The position numbers were made by a program, and so were the translations under genes. From assembly GCF_000424545.1 (NCBI RefSeq), contig NZ_AUKC01000027.1, positions 1 through 38,921 on the forward strand: DNA of 38,921 nucleotides, given 5' to 3'. This DNA comes from Butyrivibrio sp. NC3005. Lineage in GTDB: Bacteria; Bacillota; Clostridia; Lachnospirales; Lachnospiraceae. Shown here piece after piece: positions 16,884-25,755 of this stretch. Every line of letters begins with the position of its first letter. Positions within the stretch are counted from its first letter, which is position 1. Under the pieces are notes generated by a model, which searched no databases, was not told where the DNA came from, and saw nothing but the letters and a program-made list of their open reading frames with translations.

Positions 16884-16981
16884 TTTTATTCAACCCTTAT
16901 TATATAATGTCTATTTTAGCTATAAAGATAGTAAATTACATTTTAACATTATTTTTTTTAGAGTTAAATAGAAAAAGAGTA

Positions 16982-18664
16982 TTAATGGAACATTTTTTCG
17001 TGTATTTTCTGCTTGTCAATGTACATTCTTTTATCAGCAAGAAGGTATACGTCACGAGAATTATTGCTGTTAATTTCATGACGCATCGCAAAGCCTGCAG
17101 CAACACTTCGATAATACTTTGTATCAGATTGATTTAATAACTCAAGTTTTTGGCGGACTTTATAGAGATAATTCTGAATAATATCAATATCTGTTATATT
17201 GCTTATAATAACAAATTCGTCACCTCCAATGCGAGCTGTAAATTGTATTTCTTGGAAGCTTTCCATTAAAGCAAGGGCAAACTCTCTAATATACTGATCA
17301 CCGGCAGAGTGTCCTAATTCATCATTTACAGTTTTAAGTCCATTTAGATCCAAAGAAATTATTGTATAATCCTCGTTGCTTTTTTCTAAAGATGCAATAT
17401 ATTTATCAGCTTTAGAACGGTTTGCAAGATTAGTAAGACCATCAGCATATGCAAGATGCGCCAAAGATACCACTTCTTGCTGCTGAGCCAAGGCTTCAGT
17501 GACATACAGATAGTAATTACTTATAATGCATGCAGCATTAATAAAAGCAGCAATCGGAATGATTATTAAATCTATAAGACCTTCTATAGAATCAAAGCTA
17601 TTTGATGCATAGTACAATATTTCATCAAAAATCAGAGAGATACTTAGTATAGATATACCGTTTAACAAGGTTGAATCAGATTTTGAAAGAGAATGAGTTT
17701 TAAAGGTTTTAAAGCGGCAGTATAAAATAAGACCAATAATAATAGAACCTATAATGTGAACAATAAAAATAGTAGAGGTCATAAAAATAATTTTTAAAAC
17801 ATGTAAAAGAATAAGAGTAAGAGAAATTGATATAACAATTATAGATGCTATTATATGATATTTTGTAATTTTGTTCTTATATAAGGAACATAACAATAAA
17901 AGTGCAAGCGGAATTAAAAGTATTAATGAAGAGTATTCAACAGATGTTCCGAAGCTTGCATTTGCAAAAAAAGATGTTAACCTAAAATGACCTAACATCC
18001 ATAGACCAAAAACCAGAGAGAAAAGAGAACTGTAAATTTGATTTTTTAATGTTGGAAGAATAGGGAAAAATATAAGCGATACGAATGTAAAAAAACCTCC
18101 AAAAAGGCATAGAAAAATACCACTTAGCATTGGAAGCATAAGCACGCGAAAAACAGCAAAACGAAGATCATGATAACTACCAATCATCGGAATTAAAAAG
18201 TTATGATAAGAATAATCAACCGTTATCCAGAGCTTTATTTTTAATGTTTTGCCGACATAATCATCTGGAAGCATAATAAAATTATACCCACCACCTATAA
18301 AATCATTAGAATCATATAATTTATGAAAATCTGACCCAATAAGTTGGTTATCGAGAAAAATGCTATAGGCACTGTTAGAGGTATATATTCCTAAACTTGG
18401 AAAAGGAGGGTTATCAATATCAGGAAGAACAGTCGAAAAAGAGACAACATCTCCTTTTTTTGCTTTATTAAAAATAATACTTCTAACTTTATCAGTATTG
18501 ATATTGTTATATTGCTCTCCATTTAATTCTAAATTCCATCCATCTGATAAAAAAGCTAAACTAAAAAGCTGAGGTGAATTAATTGTCCATACTAAAAGAC
18601 CAAATGTAATTGTGATAAAAAAACTTGAAATAAGTAGTATAAGAAGGGTTACTCTTCCTTTCAT
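16982..18664 (-). CDS. Membrane diguanylate cyclase with extracytosolic sensor domain (second gene of pair)
   Basis: A 560-residue protein: one N-terminal helix, an extracytosolic beta-rich sensor (about 30-160), seven to eight membrane helices (about 165-385), then a complete GGDEF domain with RIGGDEF (GG at 480-481), DGLTNLANRS and DLNGLKTVNDELGH. It makes c-di-GMP from GTP at the inner membrane surface. No RxxD inhibitory site lies before GGDEF, so product inhibition is not expected. The start is set at ATG 18664 since AAGGAG lies 6 nt before it; the longer TTG frame would overlap the upstream gene. It follows its paralogue by 17 nt. The design resembles 7TMR-DISM receptors. The ligand is unknown. 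Confidence 0.9.
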   Translation of the reverse strand: MKGRVTLLILLISSFFITITFGLLVWTINSPQLFSLAFLSDGWNLELNGEQYNNINTDKVRSIIFNKAKKGDVVSFSTVLPDIDNPPFPSLGIYTSNSAYSIFLDNQLIGSDFHKLYDSNDFIGGGYNFIMLPDDYVGKTLKIKLWITVDYSYHNFLIPMIGSYHDLRFAVFRVLMLPMLSGIFLCLFGGFFTFVSLIFFPILPTLKNQIYSSLFSLVFGLWMLGHFRLTSFFANASFGTSVEYSSLILLIPLALLLLCSLYKNKITKYHIIASIIVISISLTLILLHVLKIIFMTSTIFIVHIIGSIIIGLILYCRFKTFKTHSLSKSDSTLLNGISILSISLIFDEILYYASNSFDSIEGLIDLIIIPIAAFINAACIISNYYLYVTEALAQQQEVVSLAHLAYADGLTNLANRSKADKYIASLEKSNEDYTIISLDLNGLKTVNDELGHSAGDQYIREFALALMESFQEIQFTARIGGDEFVIISNITDIDIIQNYLYKVRQKLELLNQSDTKYYRSVAAGFAMRHEINSNNSRDVYLLADKRMYIDKQKIHEKMFH

Positions 18665-18681
18665 ACAAAACTCCTTTAAAA

Positions 18682-20409
18682 TCAATTATTCGAATTATGA
18701 TGCAATGCTTTCATTTTGTACATGTTATTATCAGCCATATTATAGATATCTTTAGATGACTGGGTGAAGTTGGTTCTATATGCTACACCATATGAAAAAG
18801 ATAGTTTAATATCAGGATTATTGGCATTATAATCGTCTTTTTTCTGTGACAAAGAGGCAAGTAGAGTTTTGATATGTTGTCTATTGGAATATGGCATTAT
18901 AACAATAAACTCATCACCGCCCATTCTTCCTGTTACAGAGGGTTCTTCAAATGTACTTTTTAGCATATTGCTTAGAGTGATGATATATGTATCACCAACA
19001 GTATGACCAAATGTATCATTGACTGCCTTAAGATGATCTAAATCGATACTTATGATTGCAAAATAGTTTTTTGAGTTTGTCAGACTCTCAAGAATCTGTT
19101 CGCAACGAGAGCGGTTGGCTAGTCCTGTAAGTGGGTCAGTATATGCAATTCCTTCGAGCTGACTTTTAATATTTTTACTATTAACTTTATTGACAAGACT
19201 TAATGAGTAGCTGATATTAACACATATAACGAAGAAAAGAGCTCCCATAGTAATAAAGCTTATGTCAGTTCTAAATTCTCCACTAGGAGAAAAAAATTTG
19301 AGCATATCATATTTGGCAATTTCAAAAATAGAGCATGAAACAAAGAGGAAAGCTCCAAGTAAAAGGACATTTGTCGGTGCAGTTGATTCGTAATATTCTA
19401 CGTTCAATGAATGAGAGTTCTGAATATTATTAAGAATAGAACGTATAAGAATATAAATAGCATAAATAGATTCTATTAAAGATCCTATATGCATTAGGGT
19501 GATGAAATGGCAATAGTGCATAATGCCAGAAAAATTCAAAATTGTAGTTGTAAGTAGAAACAAAAGATTACATGTAATTAATATATTTAAAAATTTTTTT
19601 CCGTAAGAAATATGACCACTTATCATAAATCCGAATATTCCAATCGGAATTGTGAAAAGTGTAAGATATTCAAGTAGTGTAAATAAATAATCATTGTTAC
19701 ATATGTGGCAGAAAATAGAGTAATAGCATAATATATAACACCCAAGGCTTGTTGAAATCAGAGAACTGAAAAATGGAGATATATCTTGATCCAGACTCTT
19801 AAAAAATTTAATTGATAGAACAAACTGTTCAATTCCAAAAACAATCAGAAAAATTCCGATGAACATGTGCATTCGTTTTTCCTGAAGTAAAAAAGAGGAT
19901 ATATCTTCAACGTTTCCATAGTAAACTTTTGAAAAGCCTGTAACAGCATAATCTTCAACAACGGTAAATTCGATTCTAATAGTTTTTCCTGCATGATTTT
20001 TAGATAGGGGGATATATACAAAATGTTTTGGAGGGATTTTTTTATCTCTATCATAATCCTGACCAAAACTTTCAACAAGATTATCCTCTATGTATACATT
20101 AACAGTACACATAGCCGTACGAAATACAATAGCTGAACCAGGTACAAGGAAATCTGGAATTTTATGGCTTATAGTTAGTACATCACCTGACAGGGTGGTG
20201 CCTAAATTAGGAGATGCAATATTAACATTCATAATAGGATTGGCTTCATTTTTTTGCAAAGTCCACCCAGTATCTAAAACAGTTATTTCATATTGCGGCT
20301 TTGTATTAACTACAGAAGCATTAAAAGCAAGCAACAATAATGGAATAAGAGCTGCAAGAAAAAAACAAATTATATATTTTTTTGTTACATTAAGCTTTTT
20401 AGTCTGCAT
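18682..20409 (-). CDS. Membrane diguanylate cyclase with extracytosolic sensor domain (first gene of pair)
   Basis: A 575-residue paralogue of the next gene: helix 1 (about 13-30), extracytosolic sensor (about 35-165) with a beta-sandwich-like pattern (DTGWTLQKN, KHFVYIPLSKNHAGKTIRI), seven to eight membrane helices (about 175-400) and a C-terminal GGDEF domain with RMGGDEF (GG at 497-498), DPLTGLANRS and DLDHLKAVNDTFGH. Active-site residues are complete and there is no RxxD I-site. AAGGGTAGG precedes the ATG. Sensor halves of the two proteins are clearly related but diverged, so the pair could sense different ligands or form heterodimers. It is divergent from the 20595 gene. Confidence 0.9.
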   Translation of the reverse strand: MQTKKLNVTKKYIICFFLAALIPLLLLAFNASVVNTKPQYEITVLDTGWTLQKNEANPIMNVNIASPNLGTTLSGDVLTISHKIPDFLVPGSAIVFRTAMCTVNVYIEDNLVESFGQDYDRDKKIPPKHFVYIPLSKNHAGKTIRIEFTVVEDYAVTGFSKVYYGNVEDISSFLLQEKRMHMFIGIFLIVFGIEQFVLSIKFFKSLDQDISPFFSSLISTSLGCYILCYYSIFCHICNNDYLFTLLEYLTLFTIPIGIFGFMISGHISYGKKFLNILITCNLLFLLTTTILNFSGIMHYCHFITLMHIGSLIESIYAIYILIRSILNNIQNSHSLNVEYYESTAPTNVLLLGAFLFVSCSIFEIAKYDMLKFFSPSGEFRTDISFITMGALFFVICVNISYSLSLVNKVNSKNIKSQLEGIAYTDPLTGLANRSRCEQILESLTNSKNYFAIISIDLDHLKAVNDTFGHTVGDTYIITLSNMLKSTFEEPSVTGRMGGDEFIVIMPYSNRQHIKTLLASLSQKKDDYNANNPDIKLSFSYGVAYRTNFTQSSKDIYNMADNNMYKMKALHHNSNN

Positions 20410-20523
20410 AACCTACCCTTAATAAAACAAAATAAAAATCATTTTCTATTGTAATATCGGTATGTAATGAAAATCTGATAATAAATTAGTTTGATAAACG
20501 TTTTATTTTGGCAAATTGCAATA

Positions 20524-20552
20524 TTGAAATAGAGAGACGTAAACGATAAAAT
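20524..20552 (+). promoter_or_regulatory. SigA-type promoter of the 20595 gene
   Basis: TTGAAA (20524-20529), 17-nt spacer, TAAAAT (20547-20552), start expected near 20559. On the other strand, TACAAT near 20450 is a weak -10 candidate for the cyclase operon, without a good -35. Confidence 0.65.
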
Positions 20553-20594
20553 AAAAAACTGTGCATTTAATATATTTTTTGAGTTAGGCAGGAG

Positions 20595-21743
20595 ATGGTA
20601 GTACGAGTTATGGATCAGAATAGAATTAATCAAATCATTGACCATTACATGGATGTTGTTAGAACAGGAAAAGATAAGGATAATGACGAACTTAATAAGT
20701 GGAGAATTTGTGCGCTTGCAAGTAAGGCTTGGGAAGGTCATTATGATAGTTTTGGGGAACGTTTTGCTGCTTCTATGCAGGAAGCAGGAGATATGATTGA
20801 ATGCGATAATTATCACCCAGTTGGTGGTATTTTGCTTCTTTGTGACCCTCGTTTTGCAGGGAAAGAAAGAGAAGTAAGGGATGATTTTAACTTTCTGTTA
20901 CAAGAGGTTGGTGATGAAGATCAGATTCGTGATCGTATGACCATTTTTATGGATCACATTAACTCTATGCTTACAAGAGCTTGCAGTAATGCAGGAACTT
21001 ATATGCAGGATTCCAAATGTGTAATGACATATCTAAGTGTGCTTCGCCCTCAGGATAATTTTTTCCTCGATGAAGATGCATGTATTAAATTTGCTACATA
21101 TACAGGTTTTTCTGCGCGTTTTAAATCGAAAAATTTTCCTGTTAAAGATTATTATAGAATGTGCAGAGAATTATGTGATGTTATTGAAAGCAGAGAAGAC
21201 CTTCTTGAAATGATGGAAAAACGTCTAGAGATGGAGGCTCTTCATCGTAAAGATTCTTGGATTGCGAGAGTGGATGTCAAGCACCATGTACTTGCTTATG
21301 ATATTATCCATTATGCTGATGCATATGGTTTCTATGATACACATAAGGCTACAAGACCTCCGAGAAAGACTGCAGATCAGATAATGAAAGAGCAAAGAAG
21401 GGCAGAACTTAAAAAAGAACTTGAAACTCTTAAGTTTCAGAGAGAGGCACTTGATGTTGTTTCTGAAGATCTTGAGCTTCCAATGCTTGAAGGTAAACAG
21501 ATTATTCATAAAAAGTATGGTCTTGGTGAAGTCATTAAGCAGGATGGTGATAAGGCAACAGTAAAATTTAGCGCTGAAACAAAGGTTTTACTTCTTCCAG
21601 TACTTCTTTCAAATGGTTTGATTAAGCTTACTGGCGAAGATGCAGATTCTGATTTTGGAAGAATAGCTGCAAGTCAGACAGAAAAGAAGAATCTGGATGC
21701 TCAGATTAAGGCAAAAGAGATTGCAATACGTATGCTTGTATAA
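20595..21743 (+). CDS. Uncharacterised protein with C-terminal Tudor-like domain
   Basis: A 382-residue cytosolic protein. Residues 1-250 are helical and unrecognised, with several cysteines and histidines but no clear metal-binding motif. Residues of about 255-295 form a charged coiled coil (KEQRRAELKKELETLKFQRE). Residues of about 303-350 (GKQIIHKKYGLGEVIKQDGD, ATVKFSAETKVLLLP) closely resemble the small SH3/Tudor-like barrel at the end of UvrD/PcrA helicases, which binds RNA polymerase in that setting. No helicase motif is present. A nucleic-acid or transcription-related role is therefore only a hint. AGGCAGGAG precedes the ATG; an internal ATG at 20610 is also possible. Monocistronic: own promoter and terminator. 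Confidence 0.75.
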   Translation: MVVRVMDQNRINQIIDHYMDVVRTGKDKDNDELNKWRICALASKAWEGHYDSFGERFAASMQEAGDMIECDNYHPVGGILLLCDPRFAGKEREVRDDFNFLLQEVGDEDQIRDRMTIFMDHINSMLTRACSNAGTYMQDSKCVMTYLSVLRPQDNFFLDEDACIKFATYTGFSARFKSKNFPVKDYYRMCRELCDVIESREDLLEMMEKRLEMEALHRKDSWIARVDVKHHVLAYDIIHYADAYGFYDTHKATRPPRKTADQIMKEQRRAELKKELETLKFQREALDVVSEDLELPMLEGKQIIHKKYGLGEVIKQDGDKATVKFSAETKVLLLPVLLSNGLIKLTGEDADSDFGRIAASQTEKKNLDAQIKAKEIAIRMLV

Positions 21744-21791
21744 TATGTAAGATAGAATGATAGTGTATTATTTAAAAAATTATAATTTTTT

Positions 21792-21818
21792 AGAGACGGC
21801 TTTGGTCGTCTCTTTTTT
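21792..21818 (+). terminator. Terminator after the 20595 gene
   Basis: AGAGACG (21792-21798), 8-nt loop, CGTCTCT (21807-21813), followed by a run of T to 21818. Confidence 0.9.
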
Positions 21819-21949
21819 ATGCAGAAAAATCAAGAAAATTAGCCAATAGAGCATTTATTGATGATATATGATATAGTAAAATCTATGAGCAGGGGGATAG
21901 TTTGTTCTTATTATTTTACCTTATAAAAAATCTTTTTGGGGGAATTCAT

Positions 21950-23779
21950 ATGAAAATACATTCAAATTCAGGGAAAAGAAAAGTTCGAAAAAAGAAAAAA
22001 GAAGAAATCCGTAAAAGTAGGCTTGAATTACAGATTATAGCTTCTTTTTTGGTGATAGCCTTGATAATCTCTGCTATATATGGTATTTGCATTTTTAGAC
22101 ACGAAAAAATATTAGAAAAATTTGGAACAGACGGTAAAATTGTTTCTGAAAGTGGAAAGACTATTTCATTTAAAAGTAAAGAAGAAAAGGAAAAAGAGTT
22201 AAGACTAGAAAAAGAGAAAAAAGCAGCCAAAGAAGCATTGATTAAAGTTGAAAGAGAAAAAAAAGAATACGAAAAAAGTCATATAAATCCAACGAAGAAT
22301 GCTTTGATTACACAGGAGTGTATTATTGTAAATAAGAAAATAGAAATGACTGTTTCTTCAGATAAAATAGTAAAAAGTGATGACAATAAGTATCATCTTT
22401 TTTCTTGCTCAATGTCTGACGAGTTTCCGGATGAAATAAATGATTTATCAACAATAAAAGAAATATCAACCAAAGAGTCGGGAAATAAAGTTAAATTCGA
22501 TTTTGATTTAAATATTGGTACAGATAAGTCAAGATTAAATAAGATGTTTGCTGTATACGTTCTTTATAATGGAATTTATCATAAAATAGGCAAAGAACAG
22601 TATATAACAAATCCTGAAGTGTTAGCATATCGAACGGTAAAAAGAAATGATCATGGAAAAAAGGGAATACTTCCAGCAGTCCATTTGTTAAATTCTAATG
22701 ATTTGGCTCAGTTGGGAGTAAAACAATGCATTTATAATGTTAGACTGGCTGAATTGTGTAATGGACAAGGAGTAAATTATAAGTATAATGGAAAAACTTA
22801 TTCATTTAATAGTGGGTGGGTTGGTTCATTAGATACGGTAGTAAGGAGACTTTCATCACAGGGGATACAGATGACTTTAGTAATTTTAAACGATTCATCT
22901 TCATCTGTTATTACACATCCCAAATCCAGGGGGGCTAGAGCAAATTATTATGCATTTAATACTGCAGAAGATGAAGGTATTGCCAGATTGTCAGCGGCTG
23001 CTTCATTTCTTGCAGATAGATATTCGGGAGGTGCTTATGGAACAATCGACAACTGGATTGTTGGGAATGAAATAAATGCCCGAGCAGAGTGGCATTATAT
23101 GGCTGATGTCGGTGTAGATCAGTTTACAAAAGAATACGCTAAGGCTTTCCGTATTTTTTATAACGGAATAAAAAGCACAAATGCAAATGCTCGAGTTTAT
23201 CTTTCTTTGGATCAGCAGTGGTCAATTTCACAAAATAATAAGAAATATTATGCAGGAAAAGACGTATTAGACTTGTTTAACAAAGAAATATCTTCTAGCG
23301 GAAATATTGACTGGAATGTAGCATATCATCCTTATAATTATCCGTTAACTAATTCATGTGTTTGGCAGGAAAATTCAAAGGTAGTGCATAGAAAAGGTAC
23401 TCAGATAATAACAATGCAAAATATTGATGTTTTGACTGATTATCTTTCAAGAAGTGAATTTTTAACCAAAAATGGTGAGGTTAGAAGTGTTTTGTGCAGT
23501 GAAGTTGGATATAGCTCATCGAAGGGAGCACCTCTTCAGGCTTCGTCATTAGTCTTTGCATATTTACAGGCAGAAAATAACAGACATATTGATGGAATTT
23601 TGATTTCGAGGGAACTCGATGATGCTGGTGAAGCTGCAATTGGAATGTCTGTAGGTATATACAGGAAACTTGCCTGGACATATTATCAAAACATTGATAC
23701 AAATAGTTCACAATTATATATAGATCAGGTGTCAGCTTTTATAGGAAAAGATGTAAAAAAACTATTGACGCCGCGATAA
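21950..23779 (+). CDS. Exported DUF5722-type protein, probable clan GH-A glycoside hydrolase
   Basis: A 609-residue protein anchored by one N-terminal hydrophobic helix (about 25-45) after a very basic leader. A lysine/glutamate coiled coil (about 60-110) follows, then a beta domain (about 115-230) and a TIM-barrel-like C-terminal half. VGNEIN carries E374 and CSEVGYS carries E518, placed like the acid/base and nucleophile of clan GH-A retaining glycosidases; LSLDQQWS and VAYHPYNYP lie between. I recognise the DUF5722 style of Firmicute surface proteins, but no substrate. The start is ATG 21950 (GGGGGA upstream) rather than the TTG 48 nt before. It probably works outside the cell on polysaccharide or glycan. 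Confidence 0.8.
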   Translation: MKIHSNSGKRKVRKKKKEEIRKSRLELQIIASFLVIALIISAIYGICIFRHEKILEKFGTDGKIVSESGKTISFKSKEEKEKELRLEKEKKAAKEALIKVEREKKEYEKSHINPTKNALITQECIIVNKKIEMTVSSDKIVKSDDNKYHLFSCSMSDEFPDEINDLSTIKEISTKESGNKVKFDFDLNIGTDKSRLNKMFAVYVLYNGIYHKIGKEQYITNPEVLAYRTVKRNDHGKKGILPAVHLLNSNDLAQLGVKQCIYNVRLAELCNGQGVNYKYNGKTYSFNSGWVGSLDTVVRRLSSQGIQMTLVILNDSSSSVITHPKSRGARANYYAFNTAEDEGIARLSAAASFLADRYSGGAYGTIDNWIVGNEINARAEWHYMADVGVDQFTKEYAKAFRIFYNGIKSTNANARVYLSLDQQWSISQNNKKYYAGKDVLDLFNKEISSSGNIDWNVAYHPYNYPLTNSCVWQENSKVVHRKGTQIITMQNIDVLTDYLSRSEFLTKNGEVRSVLCSEVGYSSSKGAPLQASSLVFAYLQAENNRHIDGILISRELDDAGEAAIGMSVGIYRKLAWTYYQNIDTNSSQLYIDQVSAFIGKDVKKLLTPR

Positions 23780-23857
23780 ATATTAATATACTTGCTTGAA
23801 AAATTACTTAAAAAGGAATTTTCTTACGAAAAAATTTACAAAATAATGTCGAAAGTA

Positions 23858-23904
23858 TTGCTTAGTAAATGGATACATGCTATGATTCTAGTGCATCGAT
23901 GCAC
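23858..23904 (+). promoter_or_regulatory. Promoter with palindromic operator at the start site of the CAP gene
   Basis: TTGCTT (23858-23863), 17-nt spacer, TATGAT (23881-23886). The perfect 14-bp palindrome GTGCATCGATGCAC (23891-23904) covers the expected start site near 23893. GCATCGATG recurs once after the gene, near 24526. A dimeric repressor would block this promoter directly. Confidence 0.65.
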
Positions 23905-23947
23905 CACAGTAGACACCATAAGTATTACAGTTGGAGAAAGGTATAGG

Positions 23948-24487
23948 ATGCGAAAGAATAATATTTGCAAGGGTCATGCTAGGCATATTATTTGCAGTGT
24001 TTTGGCTTTTGCTATGTGTATTGCCTTATTGATTGCTCCGGGGGAGAGTATGAGAGTTGAAGCGAAAAAGGCATCGAAAAAAACCCCTACACAAACACAA
24101 AAGGTTGTCAGCGAACCAAATGAATTATCTATCGCTGAAGAATCCGCATTACAATTGATAAATAAAGAAAGAGCCGCAGCAGGATGCACAGCACTTACAT
24201 GGAGTAATGATCTTTTTGTCGCTGCTAATGTGCGAGCAATTGAGATTGTGCAAAGCTTTAGCCATACCAGACCTAATGGAACAGATTATTGGACTGTTAA
24301 TTCTGATATTATGTATGGTGAAAATCTCGCTAGGTTTTATCAGTCTGCTGATAAAGCTATGGAAAGTCTTATGAAGAGTAATGTTCATAAATCAATTTTC
24401 CTGGATGGAGAGTACAAGACAATTGGAATTGCGATATGCCCTGATCAAAATGGTAAGTGGTATTGGGCATTTGAGCTGGGTTATTAA
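23948..24487 (+). CDS. Secreted CAP (SCP/PR1-like) domain protein
   Basis: A 179-residue protein with signal peptide (basic leader, then HIICSVLAFAMCIALLIAPG). The mature part is a single CAP domain: helix LQLINKERAAAGCTALTWS, FSHTRPNG, YGENLARF and the final WYWAFELGY strand. The cavity residues usual for the family (histidine in FSH, glutamate in GEN, histidine in NVHK) are present. The family has no agreed biochemical role; bacterial members are surface or secreted proteins, some involved in envelope or biofilm properties. The start at 23948 is supported by GGAGAAAGG; upstream in-frame sequence to 23792 is leader. It follows the DUF5722 gene, another exported protein, by 168 nt, but has its own promoter. 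Confidence 0.92.
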   Translation: MRKNNICKGHARHIICSVLAFAMCIALLIAPGESMRVEAKKASKKTPTQTQKVVSEPNELSIAEESALQLINKERAAAGCTALTWSNDLFVAANVRAIEIVQSFSHTRPNGTDYWTVNSDIMYGENLARFYQSADKAMESLMKSNVHKSIFLDGEYKTIGIAICPDQNGKWYWAFELGY

Positions 24488-24536
24488 AATAGTTTGGGAT
24501 GTAATTTTTGAACAAATAAGAATTTGCATCGATGAG

Positions 24537-24568
24537 AAAGGAGCCATGAATAAATTCATGACTCCTTT
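24537..24568. terminator. Bidirectional terminator between CAP gene and 42-aa ORF
   Basis: AAAGGAG and CATGAAT pair with ATTCATG and CTCCTTT, with one C-A mismatch and a 2-nt apex. It is about 50 nt past the CAP stop and about 24 nt past the stop of the minus-strand peptide, so it can serve both. Confidence 0.7.
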
Positions 24569-24591
24569 TGGCTTGTTGCACATAGGCAAAA

Positions 24592-24720
24592 TTACTTATT
24601 TCTGCGTTTAGAACCAATAAATCCGATTACGCCTGCGACGGCAGCAACGGCAGCAATTATTGCGATTAGTGCCATTACACCAAAAGAACCAAGTGCTGAA
24701 ACGATTGCTATTAAATCCAT
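24592..24720 (-). CDS. 42-residue hydrophobic membrane peptide
   Basis: ATG at 24720 follows AAGGA with an 8-nt gap, a good ribosome site. The frame gives a short MDLIAIVSALGSFG start, one long Ala/Ile/Val/Gly helix and a basic tail SKRRNK, then TAA at 24594-24592 just before a shared hairpin. The composition and tail predict a single-pass membrane peptide with a cytosolic C-terminus. It is unusually GC-rich for this window. Possible roles include type I toxin, holin-like peptide, bacteriocin-like peptide or small regulator; I do not recognise it. It lies between the convergent CAP gene and the divergent ribokinase. Confidence 0.65.
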   Translation of the reverse strand: MDLIAIVSALGSFGVMALIAIIAAVAAVAGVIGFIGSKRRNK

Positions 24721-24763
24721 ATTGGTTACATCCTTCTTATATTCTATTTTATCAAGAACGAAA

Positions 24764-24792
24764 TTACAACTAATACTTATAAGGTATATAAT
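24764..24792 (+). promoter_or_regulatory. SigA-type promoter of the ribokinase gene
   Basis: TTACAA (24764-24769), 17-nt spacer, TATAAT (24787-24792). This is the best consensus promoter in the window. The leader is about 55 nt. Confidence 0.75.
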
Positions 24793-24854
24793 GGTTATAG
24801 GTAAAACGGTTATTTGCCCATAAGAACGTTAGAAAAAAGATTGGAGATTTTACG

Positions 24855-25751
24855 ATGAAAGCATTAGTATTTGGCTCATTGAATATCGATAATGTGTATA
24901 CAGTTGATCATTTTGTTAAACCGGGAGAAACTCTTAGCTCGGAAGAACTTAAATTTTTTTGTGGTGGAAAAGGCTTAAATCAGGCTATTGCACTTAGTAG
25001 GAGCGGTGTAGAAACATGGCAAGCTGGTGCAGTTGGAAAAGCAGACGGTCAAATGCTTATAGACTGTTTGGATAATGCTGGCGTTAATACAAAATTAGTA
25101 GAAAAAAAAGATATGCCAAGCGGACATGCTATTATCCAAAATAATAGTTCTGGAGAAAACAGCATTATTTTATTTGGCGGAAGTAATATGTCTATTACAA
25201 AAGAAAATGTTTTGAAAGTTATGGAACATTTTGAAAAAGGCGATTTTTTGATTTTGCAGAACGAAATAAACCAGATGAGTTTTATCATGGAATGTGCGCA
25301 TAAAATTGGAATGAAGATAGTGCTCAATCCATCACCTATAAACGAGAAAATAAATGAACTTCCGCTTGAATATGTATCTTATTTTATATTAAACGAAATT
25401 GAAGGAGCTGTTCTTAGCGGAATAGAAAATGATGAGGAAAAAATAGCTCAAAAGCTCTCAGAAAAGTATCCTGATGCACAGATAGTGCTGACTTTAGGGA
25501 AAAATGGTTCTGTTTATAGATGTAAAGATACTGTTATAAAACAACCAATTTATAAAGTTAAGGCAGTAGACACTACAGCAGCAGGCGATACTTTTACTGG
25601 CTTTTTCTTTGGTAGTATCATGAAGAACGTGCCTATAGAAGAGGCTATGGATATAGCAGCGAAAGCTTCAGCTATTGCGGTAGGAAGGAAGGGAGCAAGC
25701 CCATCTATTCCATCTCTTGAAGAAGTGCTAAACAGTTCTTTATCAAAATAA
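24855..25751 (+). CDS. rbsK: Ribokinase (PfkB family)
   Basis: A 298-residue PfkB sugar kinase, the normal length for ribokinase, which phosphorylates D-ribose to ribose 5-phosphate with ATP in the cytosol. The N-terminal glycine pair motif FFCGGKGLNQAIAL is at about 34-47, and the second PfkB signature DTTAAGDTFTGF carries the catalytic base D245. The start VFGSLNIDNVYTVDHFVKPG matches ribokinases, although other PfkB substrates cannot be excluded because no ribose transporter is next to it. GGAG lies upstream. Its stop is only 4 nt from the convergent AEC-permease stop, so the two transcripts overlap at their ends. Confidence 0.88.
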   Translation: MKALVFGSLNIDNVYTVDHFVKPGETLSSEELKFFCGGKGLNQAIALSRSGVETWQAGAVGKADGQMLIDCLDNAGVNTKLVEKKDMPSGHAIIQNNSSGENSIILFGGSNMSITKENVLKVMEHFEKGDFLILQNEINQMSFIMECAHKIGMKIVLNPSPINEKINELPLEYVSYFILNEIEGAVLSGIENDEEKIAQKLSEKYPDAQIVLTLGKNGSVYRCKDTVIKQPIYKVKAVDTTAAGDTFTGFFFGSIMKNVPIEEAMDIAAKASAIAVGRKGASPSIPSLEEVLNSSLSK

Positions 25752-25755
25752 TATA

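Noticed and set aside
20595..21743. Helicase identity from the PcrA-like tail
   Set aside because: No Walker or other helicase motif exists in the protein; only the small C-terminal barrel is shared.
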